Positions 24,118 to 32,149 of a stretch of DNA of 36,273 bases are shown piece by piece. Position 1 is the first letter of the stretch. Every line of letters starts with the position of its first letter. Source of the stretch: a bacterium (GTDB lineage: Bacteria > Bacillota > Clostridia > Lachnospirales > Lachnospiraceae); NCBI GenBank assembly GCA_030535455.1, contig JAUNJY010000042.1, positions 1 to 36,273 of the forward strand, read 5' to 3'. The notes under the pieces were generated by a model, which was not told the DNA's origin, searched no databases, and saw nothing but the letters and a program-made list of their open reading frames with translations. Made by a program: the position numbers and the translations under genes.

Positions 24118-25656
24118 ATGGGTGAGAAAGAAAAACGTACAAAATTAGCAAAATCCATGGGGCCTGGAGCAATCTGGGCGGTGGCAGTTGGATCAATCAT
24201 TGGCTGGGGATGTTTTATACAGGGAGCAACCTGGACGGAGCGAGCAGGCGGTCCGCTTCCTTTATTTCTAGGATTTTTAGTAGGCGGCCTTCTTATGATC
24301 GTCGTGGGAAACAGCTATTCCTATATGATTGCAAAGTTTCCGGTAGCCGGAGGCGAATTTGCATATGCATATAAAGGATTTGGAAGGGGAGCTTCCTATG
24401 TTTGTGGCTGGATGCTTTCGCTAGGATATTTATCGATTGTAGCATTAAACGCTACGGCACTTCCGGTACTTGCAACATTTTTGTTTCCTGGCGTATTTAC
24501 CAGAGGATTTATGTATACCATTGCCGGATACGATGTGTATGCCGGCGAAGTAGCATTGTCAGTCTTCTTTATCGTATTATTTGGCATTATGAACTATCGT
24601 GGAACCAAGTCCGTGGGAAATATGCAGCTTTTCATGGTTCTTATTATGTGTGCAGCAGTTGTGGTATCCATCGCAGGAACCGTGGTAACAGGCAATTTTC
24701 ATGCCTCTAATCTTACTCCTGCTTACGGACAGGGAAAATCATTTGGCGGTGGATTTATATCAATCCTGGCGCTGGCACCATTTTTATTTGTTGGCTTTGA
24801 CTGTATTCCACAGGCCGCAGAGGAATATGATTTTCCACCACAAAAATCAAAGTTTCTTATTATATCAGCATTAATCGTGGGAGCACTTATTTATGGAGCG
24901 ATGGCCCTTGTAACAGATACGGTTGTTCCATGGCAGACAGTCACCTCCCTTACAGACAGTACCGGCGCCCTTGTAAAATGGCATACCGGCGCAGTGCTTG
25001 AAATGGCAATGGGCAAGATTGGTGTTGGGTTTGTGGCACTTGCAGTATGTATGGGTATTTTTACAGGTATGAATGGGTTCTTTATGACCTCAAGCCGTCT
25101 TGTATTTGGCATGGCCAGAGCAAAAATGCTTCCTTCCGTATTTGGTAAGATCCATAGTAAATACAATACGCCACATACTTGCATTATCTTTACAATGATC
25201 GTTTGCTGCATCTGTCCATTCTTTGGACGTGAAGTAATCAGCTGGGTAGTGGATATGTGTTCCGTTGGTACGGCATTTGGCTATTTCTTTACCTGTGCAG
25301 GAGCATTTATTCTGCTTAAGAAATATGACGATAAAAATGATGCCAATCGAATTCATCCGGTAGTAGCCCTTGCAGGCTGTGCAATCTCGGTTGCAATCCT
25401 TTTACTCCTTATTGTTCCTGGATCTCCTGCATTTATGGCACCACAGTCCTTTGCAGCACTGATTGTATGGGTACTAATGGGTGGAACGTTTTACTTCTGC
25501 TCAAAGAAAAACTTTGCCAAGATTTCAAAACGTGAGATGGATTATCTGATCCTTGGAAATGTTCAGGTGGTTCGCCATGTAAGAGCGGGCATGGAAAAAG
25601 GAGCTGTGATCAAAGCTACCGTAGTAAATCCTGAAAGAAAAGAAAGTGCGGTATAA
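24118..25656 (+). CDS. APC-superfamily amino acid / amine permease
   Basis: This 512-residue protein has about 12 predicted membrane helices. The first helix contains GSIIGWGCFIQGATW, the unwound substrate-binding segment of APC transporters, and the sixth region has LALAPFLFVGFDCIPQAAEEYDFP, typical of APC proteins. The C-terminus is cytoplasmic, of about 40 residues. It should import an amino acid or amine by H+ or Na+ symport. AAGGAGG precedes the start, and it is in one operon with the PII-like gene. In context the substrate may be taurine or beta-alanine; that is inferred from neighbours only. Confidence 0.9.
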   Translation: MGEKEKRTKLAKSMGPGAIWAVAVGSIIGWGCFIQGATWTERAGGPLPLFLGFLVGGLLMIVVGNSYSYMIAKFPVAGGEFAYAYKGFGRGASYVCGWMLSLGYLSIVALNATALPVLATFLFPGVFTRGFMYTIAGYDVYAGEVALSVFFIVLFGIMNYRGTKSVGNMQLFMVLIMCAAVVVSIAGTVVTGNFHASNLTPAYGQGKSFGGGFISILALAPFLFVGFDCIPQAAEEYDFPPQKSKFLIISALIVGALIYGAMALVTDTVVPWQTVTSLTDSTGALVKWHTGAVLEMAMGKIGVGFVALAVCMGIFTGMNGFFMTSSRLVFGMARAKMLPSVFGKIHSKYNTPHTCIIFTMIVCCICPFFGREVISWVVDMCSVGTAFGYFFTCAGAFILLKKYDDKNDANRIHPVVALAGCAISVAILLLLIVPGSPAFMAPQSFAALIVWVLMGGTFYFCSKKNFAKISKREMDYLILGNVQVVRHVRAGMEKGAVIKATVVNPERKESAV

Positions 25657-25700
25657 GAAAGAAAAGGTATATATAAAAAGTCGTTTTTTGCTTGCGTAGA

Positions 25701-25728
25701 TTGACACATTATGTAAAATAGATAATAA
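25701..25728 (+). promoter_or_regulatory. Probable promoter of the DUF4230 gene
   Basis: TTGACA (25701-25706) and TAATAA (25723-25728) with a 16-bp spacer. The -10 box is imperfect. Confidence 0.45.
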
Positions 25729-25800
25729 TAGTGGTATTACGAATACAGATAAAACCATGGTTTTTAAACGTATGGAGGGCAGAAAGCGAGGATAAAGTTC

Positions 25801-26502
25801 ATGGAAAGTGAATTAAGAAACGAAGAGCATAGGGAAAAGCCACGAGTTAGAAAAAGTATAAAAAGGTTAAAATCATATATGATCAGTGCTGTGATCGGCT
25901 GTCTGATTGGTGTCTTTTTCTGTGTAGCAAAGCCATTTTCAAAGGGATGGGGAATTGGCACAATTATTGCAAATGCAGACACCGTAGTTACCGATAAGGA
26001 TACTTTGCTTACAATCAGCACAGTAGAAGAAATCTTAAGGCCGGCCAGTGATCTGATTTCCATGAGATATTGTTATACGGATGCAGACATGAATGAAAAC
26101 TTCAAATCATTTTTAGGAAACCGAGTACCATTTACTACAGATAAAGTAGTGTTCACATATGATGGTGTTATAAGTGTTGGCATTGATTTGGCTTCGGTAA
26201 AATATGAGATTGATCATGAGAGTAAAGCAATCAACATTGAGTTGCCAGAAGTAAAGATCATAGCAAACGAAATTGATGCCTCTTCATTTAAATATGCATA
26301 TAAGTCAGACTCCATATTTAATTCAACAGATATGTCGGATTATACAAGTCTTATTGATGCATTAAAGCAAAAGAAGGCTGAAGATGTCAAAAATAATACA
26401 GAGTTCATGCAGTCAGCAGAAACAAATACGAAAACAGTAGTAAAAAGTTTCTTAACGGAAGCAGAAGCAACAAAAGAATATACGGTAAACTTCAAAGGAT
26501 AA
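25801..26502 (+). CDS. DUF4230-domain protein with N-terminal membrane anchor
   Basis: The 233-residue protein starts with a basic, charged segment (about 1-22), one hydrophobic helix (about 25-45, MISAVIGCLIGVFFCVA) and an extracytoplasmic DUF4230 domain (about 70-230), recognised by the opening VEEILRPASDLISMRYCYTD and the later FTYDGVISVGIDLASVKYEID. Its function is unknown; members are membrane-anchored beta-rich proteins. The small two-span membrane protein follows 13 bases downstream and should be co-expressed. The ATG follows an unremarkable purine stretch (GCGAGGATAAAG), so the start is moderately supported. Confidence 0.75.
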   Translation: MESELRNEEHREKPRVRKSIKRLKSYMISAVIGCLIGVFFCVAKPFSKGWGIGTIIANADTVVTDKDTLLTISTVEEILRPASDLISMRYCYTDADMNENFKSFLGNRVPFTTDKVVFTYDGVISVGIDLASVKYEIDHESKAINIELPEVKIIANEIDASSFKYAYKSDSIFNSTDMSDYTSLIDALKQKKAEDVKNNTEFMQSAETNTKTVVKSFLTEAEATKEYTVNFKG

Positions 26503-26515
26503 GGGAGAGCAAAGA

Positions 26516-26674
26516 ATGTCACCAAGATTATTATTTACACTTACATTACTTATGGGAATTGGCTTTTTATATGTAGGGAAAAAGCTTAAAGAAAAAATAA
26601 AACTAGTATTCTTGTTAATGGGGATCGGCTTTGTTTTATTCGGGGGATTTGGAGTCTTCACCTCATTGCTATAA
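26516..26674 (+). CDS. Small two-span membrane protein (52 aa)
   Basis: The 52-residue frame contains two hydrophobic helices joined by a very basic loop (GKKLKEKIK). Both helices carry the same LLMGIGF motif, so the protein looks like an internal duplication. The ribosome site AAGGGAGAG is well placed 13 bases after the DUF4230 stop, and a terminator follows. I recognise no family. A helper or assembly partner of the DUF4230 protein is a reasonable guess from position only. Confidence 0.65.
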   Translation: MSPRLLFTLTLLMGIGFLYVGKKLKEKIKLVFLLMGIGFVLFGGFGVFTSLL

Positions 26675-26684
26675 TAAAAGCGAT

Positions 26685-26719
26685 AAAAAACCACGTCGTA
26701 AATGCGGCGTGGTTTTTTT
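26685..26719. terminator. Bidirectional terminator between the small membrane gene and lysR
   Basis: AAAAACCACGTCG and CGGCGTGGTTTTT form a near-perfect stem with T and A runs on the two sides, so it can serve both convergent units. Confidence 0.85.
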
Positions 26720-26760
26720 GTTTCATCCAAAGGAAGACAACGCCTAGGAACGCATATATA

Positions 26761-27651
26761 TTATTTAGCTGTAAAGACAGTAGAGACAATCTGGATAAAT
26801 GCTGTAATGGCAGGGGAAATCCACATACTTTTATGGAAAAACAGCTGGCCATGCATATGTAGATCAAAATCAGTAATAGAAAGGGTACGTAAGGTATTAC
26901 GTTCTAATTCTGACGCTACCGTATATTGTGGCAACACCGATAATCCTAAGTCGGCCTCAAGGAATTTCTTAATCAGCTCGGTGCTTCCAATTTCAAGAAA
27001 GACATTTGGTGTATACCCTTTTGCGGCCAGTGCATTTGAAAATGCAATTCGGTAGCTGCAGTCTTTTTCAGTTAAAATAAAGGGCATATAGGCAATGTCC
27101 TTAAGTTGAAGGGACTCTTTTGTTAGAAGAGGACTGTCAGGGGAACAAACTACGATAATCGGGCTTTCATAGGTAAATGCCAGTGTCCACTCAAGTGGAT
27201 GGAGCAAATGGTCAAATGTCCAAAGGATGTCAATCTGTCCGCTATTTAGCATGGTTTGAAGCTCAGGAAAGGTGCCAATCTTTATCACAGTAGTCACATC
27301 GGGATAGAGTGTATGATATTGACTGACAATCAAGGGAAGATGGGCAGTACAGATAGACTCAAGTATGCCGATACGCAACGTGCCTTTGGGGGTGCCATCG
27401 GAAGACAAATCGGCAAGGGCATTATTTGCTTCGGCAATGATACGGGAAGCATATTTTGCAAAACGAAGTCCCTCGTGATTGACCGAGGTCTTATGACCCA
27501 TACGGTCGAACAGCAAAACTCCCAATTCTGCTTCCAGCTGCTTAATCTGCATCGTAACGGTAGATTGTGAATATCCCAGTGCATCTGCTGCCTTTGTAAA
27601 ACTACCTGTTTCTAAAATCTTTTGAAATGTAATTAGAGTTCGAATTTCCAT
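26761..27651 (-). CDS. LysR-family transcriptional regulator
   Basis: The 296-residue protein has the LysR helix-turn-helix at residues 3-60 (LITFQKILETGSFTKAADAL, then GYSQSTVTMQIKQLE) and a periplasmic-binding-protein-like effector domain from about 90 onward (GTLRIGILES...). It is divergent from the homoserine-dehydrogenase-like gene, and a dyad in the shared 111-base gap (27682-27708) is a probable site. By the usual LysR arrangement it should control that gene and itself. The start codon is supported by GAGGTGAACCC on the minus strand. The effector is unknown. Confidence 0.9.
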   Translation of the reverse strand: MEIRTLITFQKILETGSFTKAADALGYSQSTVTMQIKQLEAELGVLLFDRMGHKTSVNHEGLRFAKYASRIIAEANNALADLSSDGTPKGTLRIGILESICTAHLPLIVSQYHTLYPDVTTVIKIGTFPELQTMLNSGQIDILWTFDHLLHPLEWTLAFTYESPIIVVCSPDSPLLTKESLQLKDIAYMPFILTEKDCSYRIAFSNALAAKGYTPNVFLEIGSTELIKKFLEADLGLSVLPQYTVASELERNTLRTLSITDFDLHMHGQLFFHKSMWISPAITAFIQIVSTVFTAK

Positions 27652-27681
27652 GGGTTCACCTCATATCAAAAATATTGAATA

Positions 27682-27708
27682 TAGTAATCAAAAACTTCAA
27701 TTTTACTA
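27682..27708. promoter_or_regulatory. Candidate LysR binding dyad in the divergent promoter region
   Basis: TAGTAA and TTACTA are separated by 15 bases in the gap between the lysR gene and the divergent homoserine-dehydrogenase-like gene. Length and position suit a LysR-type site, but the arms are short and AT-rich. Confidence 0.35.
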
Positions 27709-27762
27709 ATGAATAATAAAATGGTACGATAATCTTAAGAAAAAAACAATGGGGGAAATCAC

Positions 27763-28710
27763 ATGAAAACAGTGAACGTATCATTTCTAGGATTAGGGGT
27801 TATCGGATTACAGCTTTTAAAATATATTGTGAGAGAAAAAGAGCACGTAAAAGAAGAGCTTGGAATAGAGATACATATCAATAAAGTCTTTGTCAAAAAC
27901 TTAAATAAGGACAGAGGCGAAGAGGTAAATAAAGAGTGGCTGACAGACCAGCCCTATGAGGCAATGAAAGATGCTGATCTTGTATTTGAGTGTGTTGGCG
28001 GAAATGGATATGAGAGCACAAGAGATTATGTGCTGTGGGCATTAAATCATAAAAAGCCGGTAATCATGTCCAGTAAAAAATGCCTTGCCATATACGGAGC
28101 TGAGATAAGAGAGGCAGCAGAGAAGGCGGGTACAGCTTTAAAATATGATGCCACAGTAGGTGGTGGAATCCCAATCAGTACAGTGTTAGAACATATGGGG
28201 AAATGCGAGCAGATTGAAGCAATCTATGGAATAAGCAATGCAACATCCAATTTCATTTTGACACAGATGGAAGAAAAGCAGTTATCTTATGAGGAAGCAC
28301 TTGCCCTGGCAAAGAAAATTGGGATTGCTGAAAATGATCCAAAAGAGGACGTAGATGGATGGGACAGCGTATATAAGACAGTCATTCTTGCAGGATTTGG
28401 GATGAATACATGGATCAACCCGAAAGACATTGCCCCAGTCTCCATTGAAAATTTCAATATGGATGGGAAGCAAAAGGTAAAGCCGATCTTTTCTGTTATG
28501 TATGAGAAAGAGAAGCAGACGGCACATGCAGAAGTAAAGCCGAAAAGTGTGGAGACAGGCAGCATGTTATCCTGTGTAAATGGAACGGATAATCTATTTA
28601 TCATTCGAGGCAGTGAGAGTGGGGAACGAGCATTTTTTGGCGCAGGAGCAGGGGCGCGTCCGACTGCATCCGCAATGTATGACGACATGATGAAGATACT
28701 AAACGTATAA
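27763..28710 (+). CDS. Homoserine-dehydrogenase-like oxidoreductase lacking the ACT domain
   Basis: The 315-residue protein has the dinucleotide-binding start VSFLGLGVIGLQLL and the homoserine-dehydrogenase catalytic region: SSKKCLA, TVGGGIPI, SNATSNFILTQM (family G-x-x-N-G-T-x-N-Y-I-L) and ENDPKEDVDGWD. Ordinary Hom enzymes have about 400-430 residues with a C-terminal ACT domain for threonine inhibition; this one stops right after the catalytic domain. SNATSNF replaces the usual NGTTNY segment, so the substrate may differ from aspartate semialdehyde. The divergent LysR regulator suggests a catabolic or conditional role. The start is preceded by TGGGGGAAAT. Confidence 0.82.
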   Translation: MKTVNVSFLGLGVIGLQLLKYIVREKEHVKEELGIEIHINKVFVKNLNKDRGEEVNKEWLTDQPYEAMKDADLVFECVGGNGYESTRDYVLWALNHKKPVIMSSKKCLAIYGAEIREAAEKAGTALKYDATVGGGIPISTVLEHMGKCEQIEAIYGISNATSNFILTQMEEKQLSYEEALALAKKIGIAENDPKEDVDGWDSVYKTVILAGFGMNTWINPKDIAPVSIENFNMDGKQKVKPIFSVMYEKEKQTAHAEVKPKSVETGSMLSCVNGTDNLFIIRGSESGERAFFGAGAGARPTASAMYDDMMKILNV

Positions 28711-28808
28711 TAAAACTGATAATTAATATTATATTTTTCAAATATTTGAGTAGACTATTAGAAAATGAAGAATAGAGTAAAAAACTCTAAATGGAATGGG
28801 TGAACAAA

Positions 28809-28985
28809 ATGTATTCAATTACAAATTTAAATAGTCTTACTTATAATAACCATAAAAGATACAGCATTAATGAAATGAATGGAGCAGACCAGGAAAAAAG
28901 GAACTACTCCTATCAGAATATGAATGGATATTCAGATAACAAAGACGTGGTGTTGCATCTTCTTAAATTAAATATTTGTTCTTAA
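28809..28985 (+). CDS. Hypothetical small protein (58 aa)
   Basis: A polar, Asn/Tyr-rich frame (MYSITNLNSLTYNNHKRYSI at its start) ends one base before a clear terminator. An alternative ATG lies at 28791; neither has a good ribosome site (GGGTGAAC before 28809 is the better). Its position just before a terminator is the main reason to believe it is a gene. No family is recognised. Confidence 0.4.
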   Translation: MYSITNLNSLTYNNHKRYSINEMNGADQEKRNYSYQNMNGYSDNKDVVLHLLKLNICS

Positions 28986-28986
28986 T

Positions 28987-29020
28987 AAAAAAGGTCACGA
29001 CGTTAAGCTGTGGCCTTTTT
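28987..29020 (+). terminator. Terminator after the 58-aa ORF
   Basis: AAAAAAGGTCAC and GTGGCCTTTTT form a stem with one mismatch, followed by TCTTTTG. Confidence 0.75.
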
Positions 29021-29106
29021 CTTTTGTTTGAAAATTCGTATGTAATATTTGAGGAAGTTATCATCAAGTATCTTGGCAGGAAACTTTTCTGCTTAGAGTA
29101 TCCTGG

Positions 29107-29142
29107 TAATCCATTGGATTATACATAAAATCCTGTTACAAT
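29107..29142 (+). promoter_or_regulatory. Promoter and palindromic site upstream of the XRE gene
   Basis: TTGGAT (29114-29119) and TACAAT (29137-29142, extended by TGT) have a 17-bp spacer. The palindrome TAATCC, ATT, GGATTA (29107-29121) covers the -35 box, so a repressor such as the XRE protein could block RNA polymerase there. The inner 13 bases also occur at 2415-2427 in the helicase leader. Confidence 0.55.
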
Positions 29143-29239
29143 GTAATCACAAAAAAGAAAGAGGTGTGACTAAAGGATAGGTAACTATCATAGGAACATG
29201 CTTATATAGCTATAAAATTAGGAGTAGGAGATACCAAGT

Positions 29240-30397
29240 ATGGGATTTTTGAATTTGAGTAAAAATATAGTTCGCCTTCGGAAAGAAAAGGAGATTACTC
29301 AGGAAGCACTGGCAGAGTTTACTGGAGTAACCAAAGCGTCTGTCTCGAAGTGGGAAACTGGTACCACAACACCAGATATTCAGATTTTACCGGTGCTAGC
29401 CGCTTTTTTTAATGTTACGGTAGATGAGCTGATTGGCTATGAGTCTCAGCTGACGAAAACACAGATCAGCTATTACTATCACAAACTGGCAAAGAGTTTT
29501 GGAGAACAACCATTTGATAATGTGTGGGAAGAAAGTATGGGCTTAGTGAAAAAATATTACGGATGTTACCCATTTTTATTGCAGATGGCCATATTGTGGC
29601 TAAATCATAGTATATTAGCGAAGTCTCAGGAGCAGAAGATGGAGGTCTTGAAACAGGCTGAATCAATTTGTAACCGGATCATTGAAAATGCAGAGGACTC
29701 CGCATTATGTGAAAATACACGTTCCGTTCGTGCGTTGATCTGGCTGCAGCAGAACAGAGCAGACCTTGTCATAGAGTATATGGAAAAGGATGTGATGGAC
29801 GTCAATCGGATTGGAGATCAGAGTACACTCCTTCCACTGGCATACCTTACAGTTGGCAAGGTTACTATGGCAGAGAAGAGCAGCCAGATAGGTCTTTATC
29901 GAAACTTAATGGAGTTACTAAATAATAGTATTTATTTGTTAATGAGTGCTCAGGAAGAAGAGTATTGTAATAACGTCATTCATAGGACCGATCAGGTCTT
30001 AGAAGCCTTTCAGGTAGAACAGCTACATCCCAATATTGCTGCCGTATATCAATATCAAGTTGCATTGAAACTTTGCGGTATAGCAGCTTCAAAAAGTGCA
30101 GATTTAGAGAAGGCAGATTTAGAGTATTATGAAAAAGAGATTTATAGCCGCATAGAAAAGTATGCGCAGGCCATTGCTCAGCTTTATCAGGATGGAATAA
30201 AGCTACATGGGGATGATTTCTTTTATTTATTAACAGACTGGTTTTCTGATTTAGAACTTGGAACCAAGGCAATTCGAGATGGCAAAGTAATTCTGAGCGA
30301 TGTAATCAATAGCTTAAAACATCCGGCATTTACAATGTTACAGGATAAAAAGAGGATGGAGCGAGTAATAAGACAATTAGAAGCGATAGTATCTTAA
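29240..30397 (+). CDS. XRE-family regulator with helical-repeat C-terminal domain
   Basis: The 385-residue protein has an XRE/Cro helix-turn-helix at residues 4-62 (IVRLRKEKEITQEALAEFTG followed by VTKASVSKWETG) and about 310 residues predicted to be almost wholly helical, with a TPR-like pattern. Such C-terminal domains often bind peptides or partner proteins. The CPBP protease gene follows 22 bases downstream, so the two are probably co-transcribed. It may regulate its own promoter at 29107-29142. The start ATG follows GGAGTAGGAGATACCAAGT; the Shine-Dalgarno is imperfect but adequate. Confidence 0.88.
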   Translation: MGFLNLSKNIVRLRKEKEITQEALAEFTGVTKASVSKWETGTTTPDIQILPVLAAFFNVTVDELIGYESQLTKTQISYYYHKLAKSFGEQPFDNVWEESMGLVKKYYGCYPFLLQMAILWLNHSILAKSQEQKMEVLKQAESICNRIIENAEDSALCENTRSVRALIWLQQNRADLVIEYMEKDVMDVNRIGDQSTLLPLAYLTVGKVTMAEKSSQIGLYRNLMELLNNSIYLLMSAQEEEYCNNVIHRTDQVLEAFQVEQLHPNIAAVYQYQVALKLCGIAASKSADLEKADLEYYEKEIYSRIEKYAQAIAQLYQDGIKLHGDDFFYLLTDWFSDLELGTKAIRDGKVILSDVINSLKHPAFTMLQDKKRMERVIRQLEAIVS

Positions 30398-30419
30398 AAG
30401 GGAAGGTAGAGATCATAAT

Positions 30420-31310
30420 ATGAAATATGAAAAGAAACAGTTTACGAAATACATAGTTTTTTCATTTGTATTTGCATGGATATTACAAATTATTGCTTCA
30501 GTTTTTGCAATAAACGGGAATGTGGTGGCTTTTAAGCTGATCCTTGCAGTTGTTATGTTTATACCCCTATTGGCAGTTATATGTGCAAGAATTCCATTGA
30601 AAGGATTAGGCTGGAAACCTAGGGTAAAAGGAAAGGTAAAATATATAATATTAGGCATTTTGATTCCGGCAGCACTTACTGTAACCGGTGCACTTTTATT
30701 CTTTCTAGTATTTCCAAAGTCCTTTGATATGACAGGAGAGATGCTTCGCCTTCAAGCAGGAGAGGAAGCACTAAAGATCATGGAAGCACAGGGAATTACG
30801 GTTCCGATGTACTTAATCATTGCTACGGTACAATGTCTAACCATTGCTCCATTTATCAATATGTTTACTGCCATTGGTGAAGAGGCAGGATGGAGAGGCG
30901 TAATGTACCCAATGTTAAAGGATAAATTTGGTGTAACCAAAGGACGTATCCTTGGTGGTGTAAGCTGGGGTATATGGCATTGGCCAATTATCGCATTGGC
31001 AGGCTATGAATATAATGTATCTATTTTCGACAATCCAATCAAGTCGGTACTTGGTATGCTATTATTCTGTGTGTTTGCAACCTGTATGGGAATATTCATA
31101 GACGAATTGTATGAAAAGACAAACATCATTTGGGTACCAGCCTTGGCACATGGAGCAATTAATGCTATGGCAACGATTCCGATTTACATGTTAAAAGAGT
31201 CCTATGCAGATAAGATGATGATTGGACCTGCCACGATTGGAATTCTTAGTGGCATTCCATTAATTATTTTGGCAATTTGGATTTGTAGGAAAACAAGCTT
31301 GAAAAAATAG
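30420..31310 (+). CDS. CPBP-family intramembrane metalloprotease
   Basis: The 296-residue protein has about 7-8 predicted membrane helices and the three CPBP motifs: EEAGWRG (about residue 156), WGIWH (about 186) and HGAINAM (about 240). The catalytic Glu, Arg and His residues are all present. Family members act as intramembrane proteases in prenyl-protein processing, immunity to bacteriocins or stress. It follows the XRE gene after 22 bases with an AAGGGAAGG site. The substrate is unknown; no bacteriocin gene was seen next to it. Confidence 0.9.
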   Translation: MKYEKKQFTKYIVFSFVFAWILQIIASVFAINGNVVAFKLILAVVMFIPLLAVICARIPLKGLGWKPRVKGKVKYIILGILIPAALTVTGALLFFLVFPKSFDMTGEMLRLQAGEEALKIMEAQGITVPMYLIIATVQCLTIAPFINMFTAIGEEAGWRGVMYPMLKDKFGVTKGRILGGVSWGIWHWPIIALAGYEYNVSIFDNPIKSVLGMLLFCVFATCMGIFIDELYEKTNIIWVPALAHGAINAMATIPIYMLKESYADKMMIGPATIGILSGIPLIILAIWICRKTSLKK

Positions 31311-31419
31311 GTGTTAGGATGGAAATCTTAGAAAATGTGCGACATATAAAATTAGAAGTTGTCGGTTTAAGGGCGGACTGTGAAACAATGAGGTTTAAAT
31401 GGATTTTAATGGTCAGAAA

Positions 31420-31428
31420 TGCTATACT
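31420..31428 (+). promoter_or_regulatory. Extended -10 promoter upstream of the 39-aa ORF
   Basis: TGC followed by TATACT, with a weak -35 (TGGATT at 31400-31405, 17-bp spacer). The region 31311-31399 holds nothing else that I can support. Confidence 0.45.
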
Positions 31429-31470
31429 GAAGTCACGCAAATATGAATATTTGAGGAGGAAAAGGAAATT

Positions 31471-31590
31471 ATGAAGATGTGGCTGAAGATAGTTATTGGT
31501 GCAGTGATAGTATTGTTAATTGCAATTGTTGTAATTAACAGTTTTCCAGGTATTGAAGAATGGCTACATGAATTAACCGGATGGAGTTAA
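31471..31590 (+). CDS. Small membrane protein (39 aa)
   Basis: The 39-codon frame (MKMWLKIVIGAVIVLLIAIV at its start) has a basic N-terminus, one membrane helix and a polar tail ending HELTGWS. Support: GAGGAGG before the ATG, an extended -10 promoter 40 bases upstream and the hydrophobic composition. No family is recognised. Confidence 0.55.
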   Translation: MKMWLKIVIGAVIVLLIAIVVINSFPGIEEWLHELTGWS

Positions 31591-31668
31591 TAAAAGAATT
31601 TTGCTTAGAATTTGAAAAGGTAACATCATACAATATAGTCTCAAATAAAAAAAATGGAGGAATGAAAA

Positions 31669-31959
31669 ATGGGAATTAATTCAGTAGATGCAGAGGATGA
31701 TCAATTTGCTTATCGATATGACACACAATTATTGATTGATAAAAGAGATAAGGATTTAGATGAAGATGAGATTGCAAAATATATTACAGACACTTTTGAA
31801 GGAAATAGTTTAATTGCTGCAGGAGATGAAGAGTTAGTTAAAATTCATTTTCATACAAATGAGCCTTGGAAAGTGCTTGAGTATTGTAGTTCAGTTGGTG
31901 AAATATATGACATTGTAATTGAAGATATGATAAGGCAATCGAATAACCTTCAAGGTTAG
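31669..31959 (+). CDS. Stand-alone FakA C-terminal-like domain (kinase to dihydroxyacetone kinase type)
   Basis: The 96-residue protein aligns by eye to the C-terminal domain of fatty acid kinase subunit FakA/YloV: AYRYDTQLLI, LDEDEIAKYI, GNSLIAAGDEELVKIHFHTNEPWKVLEYCSSVGEIYDIVIEDM. The HFHTNEP motif is highly diagnostic. The nucleotide-binding DhaL-like domain and the middle domain are absent, so it cannot be a kinase itself. A good ribosome site (ATGGAGGAATG) supports an intact small gene rather than a mere fragment. It may bind a DegV-type lipid carrier or another protein; this is inferred. Confidence 0.75.
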   Translation: MGINSVDAEDDQFAYRYDTQLLIDKRDKDLDEDEIAKYITDTFEGNSLIAAGDEELVKIHFHTNEPWKVLEYCSSVGEIYDIVIEDMIRQSNNLQG

Positions 31960-32019
31960 TGAAATTATATGAATAAAGATACGGTTTCCATTAGGAAACT
32001 ATGTGAGAAAAATAATACT

Positions 32020-32067
32020 TACGCACTTTAAGGTGGCTATACCACTTTAAAGTGCGTACTTTTTTTA
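32020..32067 (+). terminator. Terminator after the FakA-like gene
   Basis: TACGCACTTTAAGGTGG and CCACTTTAAAGTGCGTA form a long stem followed by seven T residues. Confidence 0.9.
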
Positions 32068-32149
32068 TGTTTCAACCAAAGTTACAATAGCAACATCAAC
32101 AAGATGATCATCAAAACAATATTAATAATTAATCAGAGAGGTAATAAAT

